Part shown: positions 53,311-62,099 of the stretch, one piece after another
Layout of the letters: each line of letters starts with the position of its first letter
Numbering within the stretch: the first letter of the stretch is position 1
Made by a program: the position numbers and the translations under genes
Origin: Pseudaeromonas sp041441555
Lineage (GTDB): Bacteria > Pseudomonadota > Gammaproteobacteria > Enterobacterales > Aeromonadaceae
Direction of reading: 5' to 3'
Assembly (NCBI GenBank): GCA_041441555.1
Contig: JASDSW010000082.1
Location: 70,494 to 134,493 of the forward strand
DNA length: 64,000 nucleotides
Notes under the pieces: generated by a model
What the model was told of the DNA's origin: nothing
What the model saw: the letters and a program-made list of their open reading frames with translations, nothing else
The model's database searches: none

Positions 53311-54930
53311 TCAGAGGACCAGACGACGAATATCCGCCAGCGCCCCACTCAAGCTGGTGATGAAACGGGCGCCATCGGCACCGTCGATCACGCGATGGTC
53401 GTAGGAGAGTGCCAGCGGCAGCGTCAGACGCGCCTCGAACTCCTTGCCATTCCACTTGGGTTTGAAATCGGACTTGGAGACCCCGAGGATCGCCACTTCC
53501 GGCGCATTGACGATGGGGGTGAAGCTAGTGCCACCGATGCCACCCAGGCTGGAGATGGTGAAGCAGCCACCCTGCATGTCGGAGGAGGTCAGCTTGCCCG
53601 CGCGCGCCTTCTTGGAGATCTCGGCCAGATCTTGGGAAAGCTCGTAGATCCCCTTCTTGTTGACGTCACGCACCACGGGCACCACCAGACCGTTGGGGGT
53701 ATCCACCGCCACACCGATGTGAATGTACTTCTTCATGATGAGAGTGGAGCCATCTTCCGAGAGGGAGCTGCAGAAGCGCGGATGAGCCTCCAGCGCCTTG
53801 GCAGCCGCCTTCAGGATGAAGACCAGCGGTGTAATCTTGAAGCCCAGTTGCTGCTTGTCGGCGATGACGTTCTGCTCCTTGCGGAACGCCTCCAGATCGG
53901 TGATGTCGGTCTCGTCGAACTGGGTGACGTGGGGGATCATCACCCAGTTGCGGTGCAGGTTCGGGCCGGAGATCTTCTGGATGCGGGTCAGCTCAACCTC
54001 TTCCACCGGACCAAACTTGGCAAAGTCCACCTTGGGCCATGGCAACACACCCAGACCTGCGCCACCGGCCACACCGGCGGGAGCAGATTCGGCCCGCTGG
54101 ATGGCGGCCTTGACGTAGGCCTGCACATCCTCTTTCTGGATGCGCCCCTTACGCCCTTCGCCCTTGACCTTGGCCAGGTTGACACCGAACTCGCGTGCCA
54201 GACGACGCACCGCCGGTGAGGCATGCACATAGGCCTCGTTGGCGACGAACTCACCCTTGTCGGCGGCCCGCTCTTCGCTCTTGGCAACCGGCGCCGGAGC
54301 AGCCTGTGCGGCCGGTGCTGGGGTTGGAGCAGCCGCGACGGCCGCAGGAGCCGGGGCAGCCACCGGGGCCGCGCCCGCCACCTCAAAGATCATGATGGGC
54401 GAACCGGTCACCACCTTGTCACCCAGCGCCACCTGAATCGATTTGACCACACCGGCGACGGGGGCCGGCACTTCCATCGAGGCCTTGTCGCCTTCGACGG
54501 TCAGCAGGGATTGATCGGCTTCAACCGCATCACCCACCTTGACCAGGATCTCGGTGACGGCGACTTCATCGCCACCGATATCCGGTACGTTGACTTGTTG
54601 ATCAGCGGCTTGCTGCTCGGCGCTCGCCGCAACAGCAGCAGCCACCGGGGCCGGAGCCGCCGCCTCAGCAGCAGGTGCGGATGCCGCAACGGCACCACCG
54701 GCCACCTCGAAGGCCATGATCAGCGAGCCGGTGCGCACCTTGTCACCCAGCGCCACCTTGATGGCGGTGACCACCCCCGCCTGCGGGGATGGCACCTCCA
54801 TGGAGGCCTTGTCGCCTTCGACGGTCAACAGTGATTGATCCGCCTCGACGCTGTCGCCGACCTTGACCAGGATCTCGGTCACCGCGACCTCATCATCGCC
54901 GATATCCGGCACAAAAATTTCGATAGACAT
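53311..54930 (-). CDS. aceF: Dihydrolipoamide acetyltransferase (pyruvate dehydrogenase E2), two lipoyl domains
   Basis: E2 forms the 24-meric core that transfers the acetyl group to CoA. The 539-residue product is shorter than the E. coli protein (630) because it has two lipoyl domains rather than three. The lysines are in VEGDKASMEV at about residue 41 and again near 157. Ala/Pro-rich linkers follow each domain. A peripheral-subunit-binding domain (about 235-270, ASPAVRRLAREFGVNLAKVK) and the catalytic domain with YDHRVIDGADGARF (about 510) complete it. It is between aceE (11 bp gap) and lpd. Confidence 0.97.
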   Translation of the reverse strand: MSIEIFVPDIGDDEVAVTEILVKVGDSVEADQSLLTVEGDKASMEVPSPQAGVVTAIKVALGDKVRTGSLIMAFEVAGGAVAASAPAAEAAAPAPVAAAVAASAEQQAADQQVNVPDIGGDEVAVTEILVKVGDAVEADQSLLTVEGDKASMEVPAPVAGVVKSIQVALGDKVVTGSPIMIFEVAGAAPVAAPAPAAVAAAPTPAPAAQAAPAPVAKSEERAADKGEFVANEAYVHASPAVRRLAREFGVNLAKVKGEGRKGRIQKEDVQAYVKAAIQRAESAPAGVAGGAGLGVLPWPKVDFAKFGPVEEVELTRIQKISGPNLHRNWVMIPHVTQFDETDITDLEAFRKEQNVIADKQQLGFKITPLVFILKAAAKALEAHPRFCSSLSEDGSTLIMKKYIHIGVAVDTPNGLVVPVVRDVNKKGIYELSQDLAEISKKARAGKLTSSDMQGGCFTISSLGGIGGTSFTPIVNAPEVAILGVSKSDFKPKWNGKEFEARLTLPLALSYDHRVIDGADGARFITSLSGALADIRRLVL

Positions 54931-54941
54931 TCGCAGTCCCC

Positions 54942-57632
54942 TTACGCGTACAGCGGATTGATCTTGTCGGCGTCGATGCCGAACTTGGCGATAGCCTGAG
55001 CCACCAGAGCCTTGTCAATCTGGCCCAACGAGGCCAGCTCGGTCAGCGCAGCCACTACGATATAGCCCTCGTTCACCTCGAAGTGACGACGCAGGTTCTC
55101 GCGGCTGTCGGAGCGACCGAAACCATCGGTGCCCAGCACCCGGTAACTTTGTGCCGGGATGAAGGCGCGCACCTGCTCACCGTACAGCTTCATGTAGTCG
55201 GTGGCGGCAATGGCCGGCGCCTGGTTCATCACCTGGGCGATGTAGGGCACACGCGGCTCGCTCTGCGGATGCAGCATGTTCCAGCGGTCGGCGTCCTGAC
55301 CATCGCGGGTCAGCTCGTTGAAGCTGGTGACGCTGTAGACATCGGAGCCGATACCGTACTCCTCGCCGAGGATCACCGCCGCGCGACGCACATAGTTCAG
55401 GATAGAGCCGGAGCCCATCAGTTGAACACTCACCTCCTGACCTGCGGTCTTTGCCTTGTCACCGGCTACGGTTTCCAGCTTGTAGATCCCCTTGCGGATC
55501 CCCTCTTCGGCACCTGCCGGCATGGCCGGGTGCAGGTAGTTTTCGTTCAAGGTGGTGATGTAGTAGTAGATGTTCTCCGGCTGGTCACCATACATGCGAC
55601 GCAGACCATCCTGGATGATCACCGCCACCTCATAGGCAAACGAGGGATCATAGGTGACGCAGTTCGGGATGGTGCCGGCCAGGATGTGGCTGTGACCATC
55701 TTCGTGCTGCAACCCTTCGCCATTGAGCGTGGTACGACCAGAGGTGGCGCCGAGCAGGAAGCCGCGCGCCTGTTGGTCGCCTGCCGCCCAGCACATATCG
55801 CCAACCCGCTGGAAACCGAACATCGAGTAGTAGATGTAGAACGGGATCATCGGGCAGTCGTTGGTGCTGTAGGAGGTGGCGGCTGCCAGCCAAGAGGAGA
55901 TGGCCCCCAGCTCGTTGATACCGTCCTGCAGGATCTGCCCCTTCTTGTCTTCCTTGTAGTAGGAGACGATATCCCGGTCTTGCGGTGTGTACTGTTGACC
56001 GTGCGGGCTATAGATACCGATCTGGCGGAACAGACCTTCCATGCCGAAGGTACGAGCCTCGTCGGCGAGGATCGGTACGATGCGCTGGCCGACCGACTTG
56101 TCCTTGAGCAACACGTTCAAGGAGCGCACGAAGGCCATGGTGGTGGAGATCTCACGGTTCTGCTCACCCAGCAGGGCCTCGAAGGCGGAGAGCTCGGGGA
56201 TATCCAGCTTGACCGTGGTCTGCGGCAGACGGCTCGGCAGGTAGCCCTTCAGCGCAGTGCGGCGCTCATGCAGGTAGTTCCACTCGGCAGAGCCCTGCTC
56301 GAAGGAGAGGTAAGGCAGCTCGGCCAGTTGCTCATCGGCCACCGGCACCTGGAAGCGGTCGCGCAGGTGACGCACGGAGTCCAGCTCCATCTTCTTGACC
56401 TGGTGAGCGATATTCTTGCCTTCGGCGGCATCGCCCATGCCATAACCCTTGATGGTCTTGGCCAGGATGACGGTCGGCTTGCCTTTGGTCTCGTTGGCGC
56501 GCTTGAAGGCCGCGTAGACCTTGCGCGGATCATGGCCACCGCGATTGAGGCTGAAGATCTGCTCGTCGGTCCAATCGGCCACCAGGGCGGCGGTTTCCGG
56601 ATACTTGCCGAAGAAGTGTTCGCGCACATAGGCACCATTCTTCGACTTGAAGGTCTGGTAGTCGCCGTCCAGGGTCTCGTTCATCAGTTGCAGCAGCTTG
56701 CCGGAGCTATCCTTCTGCAACAGCTCGTCCCACTTGCTGCCCCAGATCACCTTGATGACATCCCAGCCGGCGCCACGGAACAGCCCTTCCAGCTCGTTGA
56801 TCACCTTGCCGTTGCCGACCACGGGGCCATCCAGACGCTGCAGGTTACAGTTGATGACGAAGATCAGGTTGTCGAGCTTCTCCCGGGCGGCGATGGTGAT
56901 GGCACCCTTGGACTCCGGCTCATCCATTTCACCGTCGCCGAGGAAGGCGTAGACCTTTTGCTCGGAGCAATCCTTCAGGCCGCGATCGGTCAGGTACTTG
57001 AGGAAGCGCGCCTGATAGATGGAACCAATCGGTCCCAAGCCCATGGAGACGGTGGGGAACTGCCAGAAGGTCGGCATCAGTTTCGGGTGCGGGTAGGAGG
57101 AGAGCCCCTGGCCATCCACCTCCTGACGGAAGCTGTCGAGCTGAGCTTCGCTCAGGCGACCTTCGACGAAGGCACGGGCATAGACGCCCGGAGAGATGTG
57201 GCCCTGGAAGTAGACCAGATCGCCGCCATCCTTGTCGTTACGGGCACGGAAGAAGTGGTTGAATGCCACCTCGTAGATGGTGGCCGATGAGGCAAACGAG
57301 GACATGTGTCCGCCCAGATCCAGCCCCTTCTTCGAGGCCCGCAGCACTATCATGGCGGCGTTCCAGCGGATGATGGAGCGAATGCGCTTCTCCAGCTCCT
57401 TGTTACCGGGATAGACCGGTTCATCGCTGGTGGCGATGGTGTTGATGTAGTCGGTCAGCAGGCTACCGCCTTGGCTGGCCAGATCGACACCGGCCTTGCG
57501 GGCCTGGGCGGTCAGTTGATCGATGATGAAGCGTGCGCGCTCCGGTCCTTCTTCTCGCAGCAGGGATTCAAGGGCCTGAAGCCACTCGCTGGTCTCTACC
57601 GGATCCACATCGTTTCTGAGGAGTTCAGACAT
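54942..57632 (-). CDS. aceE: Pyruvate dehydrogenase E1 component
   Basis: E1 decarboxylates pyruvate with thiamine diphosphate and acetylates the lipoyl groups of AceF. The 896-residue product (E. coli 887) starts MSELLRNDVDPVETSEWLQA, the homodimeric gammaproteobacterial type. The ThDP motif GDGEMDEPESKGA begins near residue 231 and NCNLQRLDGPV follows. The conserved HISPGVYARAF and EDGHSHI segments are present. It is the first enzyme gene after pdhR. The 735-codon frame on the other strand is a shadow. Confidence 0.98.
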   Translation of the reverse strand: MSELLRNDVDPVETSEWLQALESLLREEGPERARFIIDQLTAQARKAGVDLASQGGSLLTDYINTIATSDEPVYPGNKELEKRIRSIIRWNAAMIVLRASKKGLDLGGHMSSFASSATIYEVAFNHFFRARNDKDGGDLVYFQGHISPGVYARAFVEGRLSEAQLDSFRQEVDGQGLSSYPHPKLMPTFWQFPTVSMGLGPIGSIYQARFLKYLTDRGLKDCSEQKVYAFLGDGEMDEPESKGAITIAAREKLDNLIFVINCNLQRLDGPVVGNGKVINELEGLFRGAGWDVIKVIWGSKWDELLQKDSSGKLLQLMNETLDGDYQTFKSKNGAYVREHFFGKYPETAALVADWTDEQIFSLNRGGHDPRKVYAAFKRANETKGKPTVILAKTIKGYGMGDAAEGKNIAHQVKKMELDSVRHLRDRFQVPVADEQLAELPYLSFEQGSAEWNYLHERRTALKGYLPSRLPQTTVKLDIPELSAFEALLGEQNREISTTMAFVRSLNVLLKDKSVGQRIVPILADEARTFGMEGLFRQIGIYSPHGQQYTPQDRDIVSYYKEDKKGQILQDGINELGAISSWLAAATSYSTNDCPMIPFYIYYSMFGFQRVGDMCWAAGDQQARGFLLGATSGRTTLNGEGLQHEDGHSHILAGTIPNCVTYDPSFAYEVAVIIQDGLRRMYGDQPENIYYYITTLNENYLHPAMPAGAEEGIRKGIYKLETVAGDKAKTAGQEVSVQLMGSGSILNYVRRAAVILGEEYGIGSDVYSVTSFNELTRDGQDADRWNMLHPQSEPRVPYIAQVMNQAPAIAATDYMKLYGEQVRAFIPAQSYRVLGTDGFGRSDSRENLRRHFEVNEGYIVVAALTELASLGQIDKALVAQAIAKFGIDADKINPLYA

Positions 57633-57694
57633 GGCTGTTTCCTATCTCGTTAACGGCATTAGCGTTTTGAATGACGATATGGGCACACTCGTGG

Positions 57695-58459
57695 TCAGTT
57701 TGGATGCTGGCGAACCTGACGCGTCTGGCGTTGGGTACGTAGCTCTTCACGCTGAATATCCAGCAAGGTGTCCTCAATAAAGGCCAGATGCTCATGACAC
57801 GCATCTCGAGCCTGTTCCGGTTGCCCGGCCAGGATCGCCGCAATCAAGTCTGCTCGATGACGACGGATCCGGTTAACCACACCCGGACGCTGATTCAAGA
57901 CCTCGATGTTGCGCAAGATGTTGCGCGCCAACAGGTCACGGAGCGCCCGGACCAGATGTAACAAAACGGCGTTGTGGGAAGCTTCCATCATCGCCAGATA
58001 AAAATCGGTGACCGCCTCCGCCTCACCGGCGATGTCACCCTGCTGCTGAGCCTGCTCGATGGCCACCTGCGCCGCACGAATGCGATCGAAATCGGTGGTC
58101 GTACCCCGCAGGGCGGCGTAATAGGCCGCCACCCCTTCGAGCACATGACGAAATTCCAGCAGATCAAACTGGGATTCCGGGTTATTCAGCAACAGCTCGA
58201 ATAACGGATCGGTCAGACCACGGCTCAACGCCTGCTGCACATAGGTCCCGCCACCCTGACGCCGCCACAGCAACCCCTTGGCCTCCAGGCGCTGGATGGC
58301 TTCGCGCAATGACGGACGGGAGACTTGAAACTGCACCGCCAGCTCGCGCTCAGGCAGCAGTTTCTGTCCGGGTTGCAGGCTGCCATCGGCGATCATCTGC
58401 TCAAGTTCAGCAACAATCGCATCGGCCAGTTTGGGAGCTTGGTTCTTGCGCATGAGCAT
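57695..58459 (-). CDS. pdhR: Pyruvate-responsive GntR-family repressor PdhR
   Basis: PdhR represses the pdhR-aceEF-lpd operon and releases DNA on binding pyruvate. The GntR winged helix covers about residues 10-75 with LLPERELAVQFQVSRPSLRE and RLEAKGLLWRRQGGGTYV. The all-helical FCD effector domain follows to the end. Two ATG codons (58457-58459 and 58451-58453) are possible starts; neither has a good ribosome site. A clear PdhR operator lies 14 bases upstream at 58473-58487, as expected for autoregulation. The gene precedes aceE by 62 bp. Confidence 0.94.
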   Translation of the reverse strand: MLMRKNQAPKLADAIVAELEQMIADGSLQPGQKLLPERELAVQFQVSRPSLREAIQRLEAKGLLWRRQGGGTYVQQALSRGLTDPLFELLLNNPESQFDLLEFRHVLEGVAAYYAALRGTTTDFDRIRAAQVAIEQAQQQGDIAGEAEAVTDFYLAMMEASHNAVLLHLVRALRDLLARNILRNIEVLNQRPGVVNRIRRHRADLIAAILAGQPEQARDACHEHLAFIEDTLLDIQREELRTQRQTRQVRQHPN

Positions 58460-58472
58460 GCCGGTTTCGTTA

Positions 58473-58487
58473 ATTGGTATTACCAAT
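58473..58487. promoter_or_regulatory. PdhR operator upstream of pdhR
   Basis: ATTGGT-ATT-ACCAAT is a perfect 6-bp inverted repeat with a 3-bp spacer, matching the E. coli PdhR box (AATTGGTnnnACCAATT). It lies about 14-20 bases upstream of the pdhR start and would block the operon promoter, which itself could not be placed with confidence in the AT-rich 58490-58560 stretch. Confidence 0.85.
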
Positions 58488-58769
58488 GCATCTATATGTA
58501 ACGAAAATTAGCAACTCATTTAACAAATGTCCATACAAAAAATGATCTTCATCAACTGAGTCGTCGATCTGTGATATGTCCGAAGCTAAATGGTCAGACC
58601 TTTGGCGGTCACCAATGCTCGCGCGAATGAGCGCCAAGCCACCGCAGCGGGGCAGAGAGAACGACATCAGGGGGGAGAGAAGCGGAAGAGCGAGGACAAT
58701 GAGCCTGGAGAGTAGCCAGCGGCTGCAACCGCCGGCCAGCCCGCGTTCCGCGGGCAATTTCGAGGGAGA
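58488..58769. other. Spacer between ampD and pdhR
   Basis: About 280 bases without a convincing gene. The part nearest pdhR (58490-58560) is AT-rich and should carry the promoter. The part nearest ampD is GC-rich. A minus-strand frame of 95 codons (58470-58757) with a short hydrophobic stretch starts just after ampD, but it runs into the PdhR operator and shows no similarity I recognise. In E. coli ampE and aroP lie between ampD and pdhR, and neither is seen here. Confidence 0.5.
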
Positions 58770-59336
58770 TCAGGCCTGCGCCGCCCCCAGCAGGCGGCGA
58801 TAGAGAGGCCAGTCGAACCCCTCGCCGGGGTCGGTTTTGCGTCCTGGCGCTATGTCGCTGTGGCCGACGATGCGCTCCGGCGTCAGTTGCGGATAGTGAT
58901 CGAGCAGGGTACGGGTGACCGCCGCCAGACTCAAATATTGTTCCTTGGTATAACCACTGGAATCCGTTCCTTCCAGCTCGATGCCGACGGCAAAGTCGTT
59001 ACAGGCGGAGCGACCGGCGAAGCTGGAAACCCCGGCATGCCAGGCACGGGCATCGAACGAGACATACTGCACCACCTCTCCGTCGCGCCGAATGAGGCAG
59101 TGGGCCGAGACCTGCAGGGCGGCAATCTCGGCAAAATAGGGATGGGCCTGAGGATCGAGGCGCCCCAGGAAGAGATCATCGATCCAGGGGCCACCAAACT
59201 CCCCCGGCGGCAGACTGATGCCATGCACCACCAGCAGCGAGACCTCGCCATTCGGCCGCTCGTTCTGGTGTGGCGAGGGTAGATGACGAGCCCCCGACAA
59301 CCAACCCTCTTCCAAGGTAAAACTCATCTGTGACAT
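58770..59336 (-). CDS. ampD: 1,6-anhydro-N-acetylmuramyl-L-alanine amidase AmpD
   Basis: AmpD is the cytosolic zinc amidase of cell-wall recycling. Its loss leads to raised AmpC beta-lactamase where ampC and ampR exist. From ATG 59334-59336 (ggag upstream) the product has 188 residues (E. coli 183). ATG 59325-59327 is an alternative start closer to the E. coli N-terminus LEEGWL. The zinc ligands fit the histidines of LLVVHGISLPPGEFGGPWID and of ERIVGHSDIAPGRKTDPG with its aspartate. It lacks a signal peptide, as expected. ampE does not follow. Confidence 0.95.
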   Translation of the reverse strand: MSQMSFTLEEGWLSGARHLPSPHQNERPNGEVSLLVVHGISLPPGEFGGPWIDDLFLGRLDPQAHPYFAEIAALQVSAHCLIRRDGEVVQYVSFDARAWHAGVSSFAGRSACNDFAVGIELEGTDSSGYTKEQYLSLAAVTRTLLDHYPQLTPERIVGHSDIAPGRKTDPGEGFDWPLYRRLLGAAQA

Positions 59337-59509
59337 CCGCCGCTCCGTCCATGCAGTTAACTCAACGCCTGGCTGCATCCTACGGATTTTGCCGCTCCGC
59401 CTCCAGCCAGGAAACCCAAAACCAACGCGGCACTAGGCAGCACGCCGGGATGGGATTAACGTAACAGGATGACGCAAGCGCATCCTCAATGAATGGAGAA
59501 CAATCCGCC

Positions 59510-60382
59510 ATGGCCGCACTCACGCTTCCCACTCCGCTGGTCTCTGTGGACTGGCTGGCTCGTCACCTCGACCACCCGGATCTGGTGGTGCTGGATGCCC
59601 ACATGCAGCCGCCATCGGCTCCGGTCAGCACAGATCCGGTACAGCAGATCCCCGGCGCCCGCCGCTTCGATTTCGACGGCCGCATCAAGGATCCCGCTAC
59701 CGAGCTGCCCCATATGTTGCCCAGCCCCGAGCTGTTCAGTTCCGAAGTCCAGGCATTGGGCGTCCACGCCCGCAGCCTGATCGTGGTCTATGATCGCATC
59801 GGCATCTTCTCAGCCCCCCGCGCCTGGTGGATGTTCCGCGCCATGGGTCATACCCAGGTAGCGGTGCTCGATGGCGGCCTCCCCGCCTGGCAAGCCGCCG
59901 CTCAGCCACTCGAGCCGGAAACCGCCTATGCAGGCCCTCGCGGCGACTTCGTCGCCCGACTGCAACCCGGTCTGTTTTGCGATGCCGACATGGTCGCCGC
60001 CGAGTTGAGCAGCGGCCGTCGGCCTGTTGTGGATGCCCGCAGCGCGGCGCGCTTTGCCGGTCTCGAACCGGAACCTCGCGCCGGCTTGCGTGCCGGCCAC
60101 ATGCCCGGCGCCCTGAACCTCCCCTTCGGCCAGCTGCAGCAGGGTGGCAAGATGAAGCCAGCCGCAGAACTGCAAGCCGAGTTTGCCCGCGTACTGGGCG
60201 AGCAGCAGGCCCCTATTTTCAACTGCGCGGCCCCTATCTTCAGCTGCGGCTCCGGGGTTACCGCCTGCATTCTGGCCCTGGGGGCCGAACTGGCGGGTTA
60301 TCAGGGATTGACCGTCTATGACGGCTCCTGGAGCGAGTGGGGTGGCGATCCGGCCCGCCCCGTTGTCCAGGCATCGGCATAA
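59510..60382 (+). CDS. sseA: Sulfurtransferase with two rhodanese domains (SseA-like)
   Basis: The enzyme moves sulfur from 3-mercaptopyruvate or thiosulfate to acceptors. From ATG 59510 (ggag about 11 bases upstream) the 290-residue product begins MAALTLPTPLVSVDWLARHL, aligning with E. coli SseA. The N-terminal inactive rhodanese domain holds FSAPRAWWMFRAMGH. The C-terminal domain has DARSAARFAG and the active loop CGSGVTACIL (about residue 247), of the mercaptopyruvate type. Just before the active cysteine lies a seven-codon near-duplication (60209-60250), giving APIFNCAAPIFSC. It probably stands alone, with the lipoprotein gene 49 bp downstream. Confidence 0.88.
   Translation: MAALTLPTPLVSVDWLARHLDHPDLVVLDAHMQPPSAPVSTDPVQQIPGARRFDFDGRIKDPATELPHMLPSPELFSSEVQALGVHARSLIVVYDRIGIFSAPRAWWMFRAMGHTQVAVLDGGLPAWQAAAQPLEPETAYAGPRGDFVARLQPGLFCDADMVAAELSSGRRPVVDARSAARFAGLEPEPRAGLRAGHMPGALNLPFGQLQQGGKMKPAAELQAEFARVLGEQQAPIFNCAAPIFSCGSGVTACILALGAELAGYQGLTVYDGSWSEWGGDPARPVVQASA
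60209..60250 (+). repeat. 21-bp tandem repeat within the sulfurtransferase gene
   Basis: Two adjacent 21-base units (60209-60229 and 60230-60250) match at 17 of 21 positions, each starting gcccctat and containing a cysteine codon. The repeat is in frame and adds seven residues next to the catalytic loop relative to E. coli SseA. Confidence 0.75.
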
Positions 60383-60431
60383 CCCGGCCGTGAACTAAAC
60401 TCATAAGGCCGAACCAATCAGGAGAAGCATT

Positions 60432-61460
60432 ATGTTGCGAACCCAATTAACCGCCATCGCCCTGCTCTGCCTGCTCACCGCCTGCGGGGGCGGCAGCAGC
60501 GGCGATGATGAACGGCTCAGCAGTTTCTCGCTGCGCCTCTCGGATGCCCCGGTCGACAGTGCGCAAAAGGTCTGTATCGCCATTGCCGGCCTGCGTCTGC
60601 ACGATGCCGATGGCGTTGAAACCGAACAGTGGGATCCCTTAGCCCTGCTCCCCACCGCGAATCAGGATGGCTGCCTGCCCGCCGGCTACAGCATCCCCAC
60701 CGACAGCAACGGACAGCCCCGGTTCCTCTACCTGGATCTGTTGCACTACCAACAGGGAGATACCTTCGCGCTGCTCAGTAACAGCACCATTCCGGCCGGC
60801 AACTACAGTCAGTTGCGACTGCTGGTCGAGGATGGCCGGGAAAACCGATTGGATGGCACCGGCGATCACCCCAGCTCCTATGTGCTGGACGCCAGCGACA
60901 ACACCTTGCCGCTGGAGGTGCCGAGCAGCGAGCTGAAGTTGCACAGCTTTGAGGCCCCCGCCGATGGCGTCGCCAGCTTCCAGTTGGAGTTCAATCTGCG
61001 CCATGCCATGGTGCTGCCCGGCCACGGCAACTACTACAAGCTCAAGCCCAATGGGGTCAGCCTGCTGGAAGTCGCCACCCTGACCACGCTGCAGGGCCAG
61101 GTGGCTGCTAACTTGTGTGGCGGAGTGCTGGATCACGCCGGGGTCTATCTCTATCCGGCCCGTGGCGAGAGCCTGCTACCCTACCTGGGGCTCAACAGCG
61201 ACGCCGCCAGTGGCGGTCCGGTCATGACAGCGCTGCTGAAAGCAGCCACCGAGACCACAGCCGCCAGCTACCGCCTCGATTATGTCAACGCCGGCAGCTA
61301 TGACCTGCAACTGGTCTGCAACGCCAGTGACGACCAGGTGCTCGACAGCGGCAGCAGTGACTTTATCCCCACCATCGGCAGCAGCCAGTTGGGGCTCACG
61401 GTCGACCCGGCCGTCGTGAACCCGCAAATCATCGATCTGATTGAGGCCCCTGCGACCTAA
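60432..61460 (+). CDS. DUF4382-type lipoprotein
   Basis: The 342-residue product has a lipoprotein signal with lipobox LLTACGGGSSGDD (cysteine at about residue 18). The Asp at +5 or later gives no clear retention signal, so outer-membrane location is likely. The segment FSLRLSDAPVDSAQKVCIAI and the later LYLDLLHYQQGDTFALLSNS and IPAGNYSQLRLLVED are the pattern of the DUF4382 domain, a beta-rich extracellular domain of unknown function. A further beta-rich part (about 215-342) is less typical. The ATG has aggag upstream. No neighbour suggests a role. Confidence 0.78.
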   Translation: MLRTQLTAIALLCLLTACGGGSSGDDERLSSFSLRLSDAPVDSAQKVCIAIAGLRLHDADGVETEQWDPLALLPTANQDGCLPAGYSIPTDSNGQPRFLYLDLLHYQQGDTFALLSNSTIPAGNYSQLRLLVEDGRENRLDGTGDHPSSYVLDASDNTLPLEVPSSELKLHSFEAPADGVASFQLEFNLRHAMVLPGHGNYYKLKPNGVSLLEVATLTTLQGQVAANLCGGVLDHAGVYLYPARGESLLPYLGLNSDAASGGPVMTALLKAATETTAASYRLDYVNAGSYDLQLVCNASDDQVLDSGSSDFIPTIGSSQLGLTVDPAVVNPQIIDLIEAPAT

Positions 61461-61660
61461 GCCTGGAGCGGACCCTGGCGTCCACCGTTCGACCGCCGCC
61501 AGGGTCACCGCCGCGACACGCCCTCCAACGCTGAGGCGACAAGAGGCACACCCATGAACCATCGCACTCTTGGACAAGCGCTGCACAAGATGGGATCATA
61601 TCCATCATCCGCGCCCGCCCGTCCGGCGGCGCCGCTATTTTCAGCCGACCAGAGGGCCTT

Positions 61661-62065
61661 ATGAGCTACGAACTGAGCGACACCGAACGCAATGCCGCCG
61701 TGCAACTCAATGCTGACTATCGCTATGACCATTTCATCAGCAAGGTGGCTCAGCATCAGCAACTGTGGACTCTCAAAGACGAGAAGGGCTTGCTGTTACT
61801 GGAGAGCGAGGGCGATGTCTGCCTGCCGCTGTGGCCCCATGTCCGCTATGCCCAGGATTGGATCCAGGGCGATCTGGCCGGTTATGTCCCGCAATCCATC
61901 ACCCTGGAGGTATTTTTAGAGCGCTGGGCGGAAGGGTTAGAGCAGGATCAGATCGCCGTCGCCATCTTTCCGCTGCCCGATGCCGCCGGCATCGTCGAAG
62001 AGGCCAGCGAGTTGGCCGAGACACTGGCAGAAAAACTCGAACAGCTGGATGCCGATCCGCAGTAA
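61661..62065 (+). CDS. DUF2750 protein, first of a tandem pair
   Basis: The 134-residue acidic protein begins MSYELSDTERNAAVQLNADY and contains RYDHFISKVAQHQQLWTLKD, LPLWPHVRYAQDW and AVAIFPLPDA, the conserved core of DUF2750. No signal peptide or membrane segment is seen, so it is cytosolic. Function is unknown. The next gene encodes a paralogue of the same length, 34 bp downstream. The 200-bp gap upstream of it (61461-61660) shows nothing recognised. Confidence 0.78.
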   Translation: MSYELSDTERNAAVQLNADYRYDHFISKVAQHQQLWTLKDEKGLLLLESEGDVCLPLWPHVRYAQDWIQGDLAGYVPQSITLEVFLERWAEGLEQDQIAVAIFPLPDAAGIVEEASELAETLAEKLEQLDADPQ

Positions 62066-62099
62066 TCCACTCTCACTTCCCCGACCGATGCGAGGCGAT

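Noticed and set aside
55083..57290. 735-codon open frame opposite aceE
   Set aside because: Same effect of third-position GC; no ribosome site, no recognisable domain, and aceE is intact.
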